Origin: Geminisphaera colitermitum TAV2
GTDB taxonomy: Bacteria; Verrucomicrobiota; Verrucomicrobiia; Opitutales; Opitutaceae
Direction: 5' to 3'
DNA: 64,000 bases
NCBI RefSeq assembly: GCF_000171235.2
Contig: NZ_ABEA03000099.1
Location: 62,001-126,000 of the forward strand
The position numbers and the translations under genes were made by a program. Shown here piece after piece: positions 43,821 through 52,987 of this stretch. Position 1 is the first letter of the stretch; every line of letters begins with the position of its first letter. Below the pieces are notes generated by a model. The model saw only the letters and a list, made by a program, of their open reading frames with translations. It did not search any database and had not been told where the DNA came from.

Positions 43821-44407
43821 ACTCCGCATCCGGTAACGACGACGAGTGGATGGCGCGAATTCGCGAGGGTGACGAACATGCGCTCATCCTGCTTATGCGG
43901 AAATACCACACGCACCTGTGGAAATATGTGCGCGCCGTGCTCGGACAGGCAGATCTGGCGGACGAGGCGGCCACCAATGTCTTCCTCAGCCTGTGGCGGC
44001 GAAGGGAGTCGATCCTCATCAAAACCAGCGTCCGCCACTACCTTTTCAGCGCGGCGGCCAAGCAGGCGGCGAACTTCCTGCCGGGCGTGATCCGCCGCAA
44101 TGCGCTGCTCCCGCTCGAAGAAGTGGCTCCGGATGTCTTGCTGATCCCGAATGAGGCGCACGCGTCCCAGCTCTACGAGGAATTGCAGGCCGAGGTTGAC
44201 CGCCTGATCACCGCGATGCCCAGACAGCGGCAGCTCATCTTCAAAATGAATCGACTTGAAAACATGCAATACAAGGAAATCGGCCGCATCCTGGGCATTT
44301 CCGTCTTCACCGTGCGCAATCACATGGCCAAGGCCATCGAGGCGATCGAGGCGGCGCTGCCCGGCATTCGCAGACGGCTGCGCGGCGAAGTGCTCCCCGA
44401 GGAATGA
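43817..44407 (+). CDS. FecI-type ECF sigma factor
   Basis: A 196-residue sigma factor: region 2 (DEHALILLMRKYHTHLWKYVRAVLGQADLADEAATNVFLSLWRRRE) binds core RNA polymerase and the -10 element. Region 4 (LITAMPRQRQLIFKMNRLENMQYKEIGRILGISVFTVRNHMAKAIEAIEAAL) holds the helix-turn-helix for the -35 element. It is followed at 70 bases by a FecR gene and preceded by an STN protein, the order of cell-surface signalling operons. Its regulon is unknown. Confidence 0.9.
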   Translation: MNSASGNDDEWMARIREGDEHALILLMRKYHTHLWKYVRAVLGQADLADEAATNVFLSLWRRRESILIKTSVRHYLFSAAAKQAANFLPGVIRRNALLPLEEVAPDVLLIPNEAHASQLYEELQAEVDRLITAMPRQRQLIFKMNRLENMQYKEIGRILGISVFTVRNHMAKAIEAIEAALPGIRRRLRGEVLPEE

Positions 44408-44476
44408 AACCGCTTGTCACGTTTCTGTGGCATGGACTAGTCGATTTTTCCCACCAGACCGGACTTAATATATAGA

Positions 44477-45604
44477 GTGAGTTACCTTCCCACCAACGAA
44501 GAAAAAAGGGCCTTTTTGAGCCTGACAACCCGCTACCTCCTCGACGAAGCCTCGGCGGCGGAACGCGAACGTCTGGTGGAACTGCTCAAGCAGCCGGTCT
44601 GGCGCGCCATGTTCGACGAAATGTCCGATGGCTGGAATTGCAGTTCGGCCAACTGGCTGGAAGGCTCCGACGTGGAGGGAGAAGTGGAGAAATTGAAAAG
44701 GGTGATCGCCGCCGAGTTCGATCCCGACGCGGCGATGGGGGCCGGGGAGGATGCTCCCGAGACGAGAAACGAACCTCCGGGCCGCTGGAGTCATTCGCGG
44801 CGCTGGTTCGCCCTGGCCTTCGCCGCATCGATGGCCGCCGTGGCCATCCTCATTGTGTATCCGCTGTTCCACCGTAGTGGCCATCCGTCCGATTCCCAAC
44901 CGAACCGCACTTGGGTCAGACAGAGCAACGGCGACGGCGAACGGAAGGAAATCGCCTTGGAGGACGGTACCAGAATCACACTCAACGCCGCCAGCGACCT
45001 GAGCTATCCCTCGGCTTTCGATACGAATACGCGCGTCGTACGCCTGACCGGTGAGGCGTTCTTCGACGTGGCCCACGACACCGGCCGCCCCTTCATCGTC
45101 GAGACGAGCACCCTGCGCATCAAGGTGCTCGGCACGCAGTTCAACGTGAAAGCGTTCGAGGACGGCACCGTGGCCCAAGTGACTCTTGTCACCGGCAAAG
45201 TCGAGGTCGTCCCGCTCGGCCCCGGAACGGCGCACGCTCCCGTCACCCTCTCCCCCGGAATGCAGTATTCAATGGCGGCCGACACGGGCGAAAGCAAGCT
45301 GCTCGCCGGCGCGGCGCAGGCCGCCGTAGGCTGGATGAGCAACCACATTGTGTGGGAGGAGGAACGGCTGCCGGAGGCGATGAAAACCTTGGAGCGCCGT
45401 TATGGTGTCACGATCGAACTGCGCGACGAGGCGCTACGCGACGAAACGGTCACGGGACGCTTTCAGTCGGAAAGCCTGCCGGAAATCCTCGGCATGCTCC
45501 GGGCCACCGGCGGGATCGACTTCTCCATCAAGGAGGACGGAGGAAAAATCAAAACCGTCGTGCTGCGCAAGCCGGACAACCCGCCGGCCCGTGTGAATCC
45601 GTGA
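44477..45604 (+). CDS. FecR-family anti-sigma / signal transducer
   Basis: A 375-residue inner-membrane protein (GTG start). The cytosolic N-terminus (TRYLLDEASAAERERLVELL) would hold the sigma factor. One membrane helix (WFALAFAASMAAVAILIVYPLF, near residue 110) leads to the periplasmic FecR domain: EIALEDGTRITLNAASDLSYP, RVVRLTGEAFFDVAHDTGRPFIVETSTLRIKVLGTQFNVKAFED. A C-terminal STN-like domain follows (LPEAMKTLERRYGVTIELRD, RFQSESLPEILGMLRATGGI). The STN protein encoded upstream is a natural partner. No receptor gene follows, as one would expect in Bacteroidota-type loci. Confidence 0.9.
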   Translation: MSYLPTNEEKRAFLSLTTRYLLDEASAAERERLVELLKQPVWRAMFDEMSDGWNCSSANWLEGSDVEGEVEKLKRVIAAEFDPDAAMGAGEDAPETRNEPPGRWSHSRRWFALAFAASMAAVAILIVYPLFHRSGHPSDSQPNRTWVRQSNGDGERKEIALEDGTRITLNAASDLSYPSAFDTNTRVVRLTGEAFFDVAHDTGRPFIVETSTLRIKVLGTQFNVKAFEDGTVAQVTLVTGKVEVVPLGPGTAHAPVTLSPGMQYSMAADTGESKLLAGAAQAAVGWMSNHIVWEEERLPEAMKTLERRYGVTIELRDEALRDETVTGRFQSESLPEILGMLRATGGIDFSIKEDGGKIKTVVLRKPDNPPARVNP

Positions 45605-45617
45605 TTAACCTATAATA

Positions 45618-45700
45618 GTTCCTTCGCTGTTTTCAGCGGCAAAGGAGGACGGACTCTCCTGTCCGCCGCCGGCTCATTGCCGGCGATCCGGACACGGCTG
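45618..45700. repeat. REP-like palindromic region
   Basis: GGAGGACGGACTCTCCTGTCCGCC (from 45645) is a hairpin-forming unit like the GGAGGGCGGGTCTCCCTGACCCGCC unit at 55085. A core CTTCGCTGTTTTCAG at 45621-45635 is shared with 2888-2902. It lies between convergent genes and may also terminate fecR transcription. Confidence 0.5.
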
Positions 45701-45875
45701 GACGCGCCGGTATCTTCGACACGCTCTCCGCTGCAAACATCCCAACGAGGGTTAGAGGTTCGAAGCAAAGGAACGATTATCGGTAATTCATGAATCTCCC
45801 GGCCGGAATATCAAAAATGGAGGCCAGGAGCTTCGACTGGACAAACGCCTTCCATCCCGCCCGAACGGTCCGGGA

Positions 45876-46373
45876 CTAGCGTTTCTTCTTCGTCTTCGCC
45901 GCCCTCGCGGCTGCCCTAGCCTTGATCGACTGTTCGCGGACGGCGTCGTTCTTTTCCTTCGTGAATTTCGCCAAGGGCTTGAACAGGGTCTCCACTGGCG
46001 GGAGCGAGCGGATGAGTGCGCGCAGGATGTAGCTGCGGCTCATTTTGATCCGCTTCATGTCGAGTTCATCCACGACGTCATCGAGTTTGCGGCTGTCGTC
46101 GCCGGGGATGATCACGCTGAACCGGGCATCGACCATCTCGCTTTCGCGCGGCCCGCCTTTGCCTTCGTCGGCCTTGAACTGGATGATGGAGCGCGCCAGC
46201 AACTCCGACTCCGAGGTGATGTGGATGATGCCGCGCACCGTCTTGGCGGTGTCGATGCGCAGTCCGAGCCCGCGCAGTTTGCGCCGCAGTTCGCGGAGCG
46301 CATCGAGGTCTTCCGTGTAAAGGGAAAACGTGGTTCTGACCGGGGGAATTCCGTCCGTGAGGTTTGGTTTCAT
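45876..46373 (-). CDS. tandem ribbon-helix-helix-like DNA-binding protein
   Basis: A 165-residue basic protein. RTTFSLYTEDLDALRELRRKLRGLG and RFSVIIPGDDSRKLDDVVDELDMKRIKMSRSYILRALIRSLP each read as a beta strand plus two helices, the ribbon-helix-helix pattern, the second being the clearer. The tail (ARAAARAAKTKKKR) is strongly basic. Such proteins occur on plasmids and integrative elements as repressors or partition/mobilisation helpers. The family is not named with confidence. Confidence 0.5.
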   Translation of the reverse strand: MKPNLTDGIPPVRTTFSLYTEDLDALRELRRKLRGLGLRIDTAKTVRGIIHITSESELLARSIIQFKADEGKGGPRESEMVDARFSVIIPGDDSRKLDDVVDELDMKRIKMSRSYILRALIRSLPPVETLFKPLAKFTKEKNDAVREQSIKARAAARAAKTKKKR

Positions 46374-47226
46374 GTCTTCGGATAGTATTTACATACGATA
46401 TTACGGCAAGACTAAAATAAAAACTTAACCGGCTATCAGCGAACCGGTGACTGTTCACCGGCAATCTACCCGCAAACGGGCGATCGCCAGGCGGTCAACG
46501 AACGGTTGCCAGTCAGTGATAGGATCACCGACATATCTCCGCCGCAGACTCACGGGTTGAGGGAAAGCAACGGCGAAATCGACGGACCGGGAAGCATTCC
46601 CGTTTTCCGGCACCATTACGCGGTCCTCGTAGCGGATGAAATGGCGGATGTGCTGGAGAGTTTTCCGGGATTCACAGGCTGATTTGAGGGCATGAGTGCA
46701 AGGTTCGTTCCACAGCGGCACGAACGCGCGGAGTCGGAATGCGGCGCAGTGCAATACCCTTGGACGGTGATTCGTGTGGAGCAGCACCACTCTTACATGG
46801 CTGCCTTGGAGAAGGCTTCCGTGCCAGCACGACATCGGAGAGTTTACGCGCTTTGTGGCTGCGGAAATGTCAGCCTCAGCAAAATTGAAAGAACCGAAGC
46901 GTTGGAGCGAATTGACATCAGTCAGAGAAGGAGCGGGTGCGTTACTTTCCTGAAGGCTGGGGAAGGGGGGCGTCCGGCTGGGCGGGAGCCGCTGGCCGGA
47001 CGACGCGGCCCCGCTTCGCGCCGGATTCCGGCGCTGGCCGCTGCCGGGCGGGGCTGCCGCGCGTTGCGCGGCTGCGTTCTTCAAAACATATCAAGTCCTT
47101 GGTGCACTCACTGGCGACTGACGAAGTCGGAGAGTGCAACGTGGTAATGAGAGGCGTAAAAATCCTTTCTGCTTGTCCCATAGGTGAACTTGTAAGATAT
47201 TTCAATGACTCTTCTGTTTATCCTGA
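46374..47226. other. no convincing gene
   Basis: About 850 bases. Open frames exist on both strands, but their translations are of low complexity or show no domain. The G+C-rich part at about 46960-47080 looks like intergenic filler. Confidence 0.5.
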
Positions 47227-48440
47227 ATGATTACCGTTGAACTAGTTAAGCAATGGATTGCGTCCGGTGAATCGGAGCTCGCTTGAGTTCAAGCGCACTA
47301 CGGGAGAACGACGAGAGGCGGTCCAAACGATCTGCGCTATGCTCAACCACCGGGGGGACGCGTCATTTTTGGTGTAGAACCCTCGGGGCAGGTTACGGGG
47401 CGGATCGTTTCCGATCAGACCATTCAGGATATTAGCGGAGAAATTCAACAGATCGAACCTCCAGTCTTTCCGGCTATTCATCGCATTGACTTGGGTAGAG
47501 GAAAGCAACTCATCGTTGTCGAGGTCGCCAGCGGACCGTCCCAGCCCTACTCCTATCGGGGGGTAGCCTATAAGCGTGTAGGAAACACCACCCTCACCCT
47601 TTCCCGCGAGGAATATAACCGGATACTCTTGGAGCGTCTTCACAGCCAGCAGCGTTGGGAGAATATGCCTGCCGAGGGATGGACCGTGGAGGACTTGGAT
47701 GCCAGCGAGGTCATCCGGACTCTTGAGGAAGCAATTCGGAGAGGGCGGCAGGGGGACCCAGGCACTCGTGACCCCGCTGAAATTCTTCGTGGCCTTGGGT
47801 TGGTGCGCGGCGGGGTGATCCAGCGGGCTGCCGTCGTTCTTTTTGGCAAACAGCTCAAATTGGCGGCAGAGATGTCCCAATGCCTTCTGCGCGTGGCAAA
47901 ATTCAAGGGGACCACTAAAAGCGAATTCCTCGATAACAAGCAATACCGCGGAAATATCTTCGAGCTACTGAGCGCCGCCGAACAATTCCTGATTGATAGG
48001 CTGCCGATTGCCGGACGTGTAGTTCCCGGTTCGATTGAGCGAGTTGATGAGCCGCTTTACCCGCCCGAGGCCCTCCGCGAGGCTTTGGCGAATGCTTTTT
48101 GCCATCGGGACTATTCTGTCGGCGGTGGCTCCGTTTCGGTGGGAATCTACGATAACCGACTGGAAATCACATCCTCGGGCGAACTCCATTTTGGCCTCAC
48201 TCCAGAAGCCTTGTTTGAATTACACGAATCCCAGCCGTGGAATCCGCTTATCGCCGATGTCCTCTATCGGAGGGGGATCATTGAACAGTGGGGACGTGGT
48301 ACCCAAAAGATGGCTGAACTGACCCAACGTGCGGGCTTGCCCAGACCGACAATTACTCAAACAGCAGGGTGCGTGATGGTCACTTTTTATCCGTCACAGT
48401 ATATCCCCCCACAGAGGATTAATCACGATTTGTCGGCTAG
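47227..48440 (+). pseudogene. Schlafen AlbA_2/HATPase-type protein, frameshifted and interrupted by IS1182
   Basis: Starts MITVELVKQWIASGESEL. The family would continue with LEFKRTTGERREAVQTICAMLNH, which needs a +1 shift near 47283, and then GGRVIFGVEPSGQVTGRIV, which needs another shift in a G6 run near 47353. From there the frame is intact through the AlbA_2 end (VVEVASGPSQPYSYRGVAYKRVG) and the HATPase_c_4 region (YPPEALREALANAFCHRDYS, WGRGTQKM). The IS1182-family element entered the 3' end at CTAG; across the gap the frame would continue as HDLSARTLQMVNS and stop near 50085. Such proteins are putative RNA- or DNA-processing regulators and sometimes defence proteins. It is now inactive. 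Confidence 0.75.
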
Positions 48441-50020
48441 CAGCCTGTCGGACTTGAGAAGGAGAAGGAGGAAGGGATGAGGAGAAGTGAGGGATGAGCA
48501 GGCAGATTGTTGGAGAAGGAAGGAAGGTGAGCGAAGGTGGCGGACTGGTGATGGATGAAGGAGGGGCACACCGCCGGGCGGATTTACACGGGACGCAGGT
48601 TTGCGCGGAGGCGGTGGAGGCGTTTGAGGTTGTAGGCCAGGCAGACCAAGTCCCATTCGAGGGAGACTTTTGCCTGGCCGCGCAGACTGAAGCGCCGCAA
48701 GCCCATCGCTTGTTTGATGATGCCGAAGATCGGTTCGATGGTTTGCTGCCTGAGTTTGTAGAGTGCACGCCCGGCGGCGGTGGCCGTGCGGTGGCGCATG
48801 CGTTCGGCAAAACCGGCCTGCGGCCCGGGTTCGGGCGGGTCGTCGCGTTTCTCCAGTTGCGCGACCGTGCGTCCATGGGGTTCGCGTTGCATCGCACAGT
48901 GCACGGTCAGCGCGGTGCGGCGGCCTTGTTCATCCACCTCGACCGCGGTCACGGCCGCTTCGCCGGCAAAGCCGCTGTCCACCAGCACCACACCGGGATC
49001 CACATGCCTGCGCACCTCGGCCAGGTCCGCCACCAGTTCCAATTTGTCGTTGGTGGCCTGGCTGACCCGCTTGCCCACGATCAGCCGCGAGGCGACGTCC
49101 GCCCCGGCCTGCGCGTTGAAGGCCTGCTGGAAGCCGCCCTGCGTCGGCATGATCCGGCTGTCCGCATCGGTCAGGTTGACCTGGTCCTCGGCGCGCGGCG
49201 CCGGATCGGGCTGCTTCGGTGGCCGTCCTTTCGGCGGTTTGCCCTTGGCCGCCTGCGCGGCTCGCCGGGCCTGTTTGGCCTCGTAGTCGGCTTGCCCGGC
49301 CTGGAAGCGCGCGTAGGCGCGCGCCTCCATCTCGGCCTTGGCCTGCAAGAGCTTCGCCTTGCGCTCCTGCCGGCGGGCCACCTCGCCCTCGATGGTCAAC
49401 CCGTCTTGCAGGGGCGTCGCGTCGGCCTGTTCGGCTTTGGCCAGCAATTGCGCAATCTCCCCGTCGATCACCCTGAGGGTCTTCTCCACATGCCCGTGGC
49501 TGAGCGCGGTGTGCTTGCTCGCGTTGGCCAATACCTTCGTTCCGTCGATGGCCACCGTTATCCCTCCCACCTTCAGTATCCCGCACCCGGCCGCCAACTC
49601 CAGCACCTGCGCGAATGCTCGGTGCAACAGCGCGCCGTTTTTGCGCCGGAACACACACAGCGTGTCGTGATCGGGATGCGTGTCCGCGCACAGCAGCCTC
49701 ACCGCCACGTTCTCGTAAGTCGCCCGCTCGATCTGCCGACTCGAAAACATCCCTGTCGCATAGCTGTAAACCAACAACCCCAGCAGCAGTCGCGGCGGAT
49801 ACTGCGCGCTGCCCGTGCCTCGCTCGTTCACACTCGCCTCGCTCACGTCGATCAGCTCCATCGCATCCATCACAAAATGCACAAGGTGATCCGCCGGCAC
49901 CCACTCCCTCAGGTTCGGCGGCAACAGCATCTCCGTGTCCCGGTCTATATTGATGAACTTTGCCATATCAAATCGCCTAGCAATTATTAGACCAAGTTGC
50001 GACCTAAGTCCGACAGGCTG
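48441..50020 (-). mobile_element. IS1182-family insertion sequence
   Basis: Ends CAGCCTGTCGGACTT (48441-48455) and its inverse at the right (AAGTCCGACAGGCTG, 50006-50020), perfectly paired over 15 bases. CTAG is duplicated outside both ends (48437-48440 and 50021-50024). The target is the AlbA-like pseudogene. Confidence 0.9.
48584..49966 (-). CDS. IS1182-family transposase
   Basis: A 460-residue DDE transposase, apparently intact. N-terminal DUF772 region (LREWVPADHLVHFVMDAMELIDVSEASV, PPRLLLGLLVYSYATGMFSSRQIERATYENVAVRLLCAD). IAIDGTK-like VAIDGTKVLANASKH carries the first catalytic Asp, VVLVDSGFAGEA the second, and the C-terminal QTIEPIFGIIKQAMGLRRFSLRGQAKVSLEW the catalytic Glu. A long Lys/Ala/Gln-rich insert (about residues 175-260) lies between. 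The family match is clear. Confidence 0.92.
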   Translation of the reverse strand: MAKFINIDRDTEMLLPPNLREWVPADHLVHFVMDAMELIDVSEASVNERGTGSAQYPPRLLLGLLVYSYATGMFSSRQIERATYENVAVRLLCADTHPDHDTLCVFRRKNGALLHRAFAQVLELAAGCGILKVGGITVAIDGTKVLANASKHTALSHGHVEKTLRVIDGEIAQLLAKAEQADATPLQDGLTIEGEVARRQERKAKLLQAKAEMEARAYARFQAGQADYEAKQARRAAQAAKGKPPKGRPPKQPDPAPRAEDQVNLTDADSRIMPTQGGFQQAFNAQAGADVASRLIVGKRVSQATNDKLELVADLAEVRRHVDPGVVLVDSGFAGEAAVTAVEVDEQGRRTALTVHCAMQREPHGRTVAQLEKRDDPPEPGPQAGFAERMRHRTATAAGRALYKLRQQTIEPIFGIIKQAMGLRRFSLRGQAKVSLEWDLVCLAYNLKRLHRLRANLRPV

Positions 50021-50165
50021 CTAGGACGCTGCAAATGGTTAATAGCGTGGGCTACGCTAAGAGCGCAAGATGGAACTTATTGAAGTAGAACATCTTGATT
50101 TGAACGTGATTTAAACGTTCCAATCGCGTTCAAATTGACTAGCTCGCTCGCATGCCGACCTTCGC

Positions 50166-52325
50166 CTAAGCTGCCTGTTCATCCGCGGCGGCGCAGGCAG
50201 ATAACAACGAAGGCTGGCCGGCACGCCTTTGCAGACGTGTAAACTCCGTCATCTGTTTTTCCACTGGCAGTTCGGCCAAGGCCTTCATCCGGTTCAGGCT
50301 GAAGATGTACAGGTCCGACCGAGTTTTCAGATTGAGCAGGAACGTCTGGATCGGCGCAGCCAGTCGCAGCAGTTTCAGGTAATACGTCAGCGTGGCGGAC
50401 GTGACTCCCGCCTGCCGGGCCAGTTGCGCGCGGTTCACATCGGGCTCACTTGTCAGTTGCCGCGACCACGCCAGCGCACGATGCATCGGATGAAGGTGGG
50501 CAGGCACCGGCTTGGCCGTCGGAGCGGCCGATTTCCGGGCGATGCGCAGGAGCCGCAGATCAGGGGTCAGAAGAACCACCGGCGTGGCAGCGTTCATGTT
50601 GTTGACCACAATCGACGTCTCCAGCGTCAGAAACTTGTTCGACTGGCCGCGACACGGCGCTTCGACCATCATACCATCTCCCATGCCTTCAACGAGGTTA
50701 GGAACGTGGAGTTTGACCCGCAGCGAAAAGGCCCGGCCGGGCAACTTGTGGCCGGTGCCTTCCGTGCGCAGCGACGATCGGGCCGCCGGACGGATTTCAA
50801 TCCGATCCGTAATCAGGGTGACGAAGTCGCGTTGCTGTTCCTGCTCCAGGGTCGGAAATACGTGGTTGAACCGCTCCAAAGCATGGCGAATGGCCTCGGT
50901 GTCCGGGGCTTTCTCTTCGCAGGCGGCAAGATCCTGCCGCAGGCGCTCCCGTTCGACGAGTTTTTGTTGTTTTTCCTCGCGCAGGGCAACTGCCCGGTCG
51001 CGCAGTTCCTCGGTGAGCACGTCAAGGCCGCCCGCCGTGACGACTTCGGCAAAATTGCGCAGGTGCCGGTCGAGTTCGGCCAGCGCCCGGTCGGTTTCGG
51101 CCAGGGCCGCGCGCACGGATGCCTGCTGCGTCCCGCTGTGTTTCCGGGAAAACTCCATCGCGGAGGCGAGGATGGTAGGATGCCGGCAGCATTCGCCGAG
51201 GAAACCGATGTAGGCGGCTTCCAAGCCGGCGGCGGAGACACGCCGCACTGGGCAGACCGAGTCGGTGCGCTCTTTATGCAGGTGGCAGCAGGTGTAATAG
51301 CGGTAGGGCTTGCCATCCGGGCCACGCTTGCCGCTGGCGTCGGGAATCATCGCGCGCTGGCAGCAGCCGCAATGGACCACCCCCTTGAGCAGATGAAAAT
51401 GCTTGTCCGAGGATCGCAGTTGCCGACGGCGGGCAACAACCGGCTTGTTGGCCGCTGCGTTGGCTTCCTCCCATAGTTCGGCGGACACCAGCGCCTCGTG
51501 CCGGCCCGGAAAACGCTCCCCGCGCATCCGCACCTGCCCGGCGTAGATCGAATTGCCAATCATGCGCCGCAGGACAAAGCTGTTGAAGCGCACGCCTCCG
51601 ACCTCCCGCCGGTTGCCGTCGCGTTGCTTGTAGAGCCGGCGGCGCGTGCGAATGCCTTCGGCGGAAAGCGCATTGGCAATGTCCGTCAGCGAGACAAGCC
51701 GGGCCGCCTCGGTGAAAATCCGGCGGACAATCGGCGCCTCCTCCGGGTGGGGGAAAAGCATCTGCGAATCGGTGTCGTAGTCGTAGCCGAAGGGAACGAG
51801 GCCGCAGGACCAGAAGCCGCGCTTGGCCTGTTCCATGAGTTTGGCGCGGACCTTGGCGCTGGTGTTGAGCCGCTCATACTCGCCCACGCTGACCAGCAGG
51901 TTGTTCTTCAAACGTCCCGAGGGCGTTTCCTCCGAAAGGTCTTCCGTCGCGCTGACCAGCTGACAATTGTGCTTTTCCAGAAAAGAGCGCAACGGCACCC
52001 ATTCGTCCGTGCTGCGCAGCAGGCGCTCAAGTTTGAAAATGAGGACGACCTTGATCTCCTCCAGCATGATCCGGCGCATCAGCGCCTGAATGCCTGGGCG
52101 GTTCAGCGTGCCGCCCGAGTAGGCCGGATCGGTGAAACAGGCCGCCTCGAACCAGCCCTCTCCGACGTGCTTCTGGAGATAGTCGCGGCAGATCGCCACC
52201 TGACTTTCGCAGGAATCGAAGCGGCCGCCAATTTGATTGAAGGTAGAAACGCGCGCGTAGATCGCCACGGGAACAGGGGCTGCGCCGAGCGCAGACGCAA
52301 GGATACGGTCATGGATCGCTGACAT
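50166..52325 (-). CDS. large serine recombinase
   Basis: A 719-residue protein from the ATG at 52325. The N-terminal resolvase domain has IYARVSTFNQ with the nucleophilic Ser27, then KVVLIFKLERLLRSTDEW and SEETPSGRLKNNLLVSVGEYERLNTSAKV. The recombinase domain follows (GLVPFGYDYD, EEAPIVRRIFTEAARLVSLTDIANALSAEGI), then a zinc-ribbon (HCGCCQRAM, CCHLHKERTDSVCP) and a coiled coil. The C-terminal 200 residues hold an added helix-turn-helix region (NRAQLARQAGVTSATLTYYLKLLRLAAPI), ParB-like. Such enzymes insert and excise genomic islands; this one faces tRNA-Pro 286 bases away, so it likely mobilises the DNA to its left. Confidence 0.9.
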   Translation of the reverse strand: MSAIHDRILASALGAAPVPVAIYARVSTFNQIGGRFDSCESQVAICRDYLQKHVGEGWFEAACFTDPAYSGGTLNRPGIQALMRRIMLEEIKVVLIFKLERLLRSTDEWVPLRSFLEKHNCQLVSATEDLSEETPSGRLKNNLLVSVGEYERLNTSAKVRAKLMEQAKRGFWSCGLVPFGYDYDTDSQMLFPHPEEAPIVRRIFTEAARLVSLTDIANALSAEGIRTRRRLYKQRDGNRREVGGVRFNSFVLRRMIGNSIYAGQVRMRGERFPGRHEALVSAELWEEANAAANKPVVARRRQLRSSDKHFHLLKGVVHCGCCQRAMIPDASGKRGPDGKPYRYYTCCHLHKERTDSVCPVRRVSAAGLEAAYIGFLGECCRHPTILASAMEFSRKHSGTQQASVRAALAETDRALAELDRHLRNFAEVVTAGGLDVLTEELRDRAVALREEKQQKLVERERLRQDLAACEEKAPDTEAIRHALERFNHVFPTLEQEQQRDFVTLITDRIEIRPAARSSLRTEGTGHKLPGRAFSLRVKLHVPNLVEGMGDGMMVEAPCRGQSNKFLTLETSIVVNNMNAATPVVLLTPDLRLLRIARKSAAPTAKPVPAHLHPMHRALAWSRQLTSEPDVNRAQLARQAGVTSATLTYYLKLLRLAAPIQTFLLNLKTRSDLYIFSLNRMKALAELPVEKQMTEFTRLQRRAGQPSLLSACAAADEQAA

Positions 52326-52610
52326 GGAAAACCTCCGGTTGGATGGTGGGAGGGCGATCCTATTGGCCTCGGCCCCGGTGCTTTGTTTGACGAAAAACAG
52401 CGTGGAGATTCTTCCCAAAAAATCAATCCGACATTTTAAATGGCAGGGCCTCCCAAGCCCCAAATTCAGGCTTCCGGGAGTAGTTTTCCTACTGCCTTCC
52501 GAACTCTCGCCAAAAACATCTAAATTTTTATAATTCCGTTACTGGCTATTTTTTAGCGAGTTGCGTAATTTCTGAAATGTTTTTCCGCAGAGTTACCTCT
52601 CAGGAAGAAA

Positions 52611-52687
<77 letters not shown>

Positions 52688-52987
52688 AACTATCAAAAGG
52701 GTGGTCAGAAAGGCCGATGCCTCGCCGGGAAGCAAGCGGTTTTTTACTTTCTTCAAAAACCGTGCAAAAATTACCCCGCTTCCGCACTCAAATACTCCTT
52801 TCCATCTCTCCTCCCCCCCCCTCCACGCGCACTGCGGCACATCCCTGATGGGTCTTGTTTTTCCCGCTGGCGAACGACTGCTCGATGGAACTTATGGGCC
52901 GTTTGACATCATTCCGGCGAGCAGCCAGTAACGAATCGGCCCAACCACAAACGTCTCCCGCGTCAACTCACCCTCAACCTTCACACC
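52688..52987. other. intergenic, 300 bases
   Basis: Contains a C9 run (52813-52821) and no recognisable gene. Confidence 0.5.

Noticed and set aside
46455-47147. Overlapping open frames on both strands
   Set aside because: No domains, low-complexity composition and mutual overlap; neither can be preferred.
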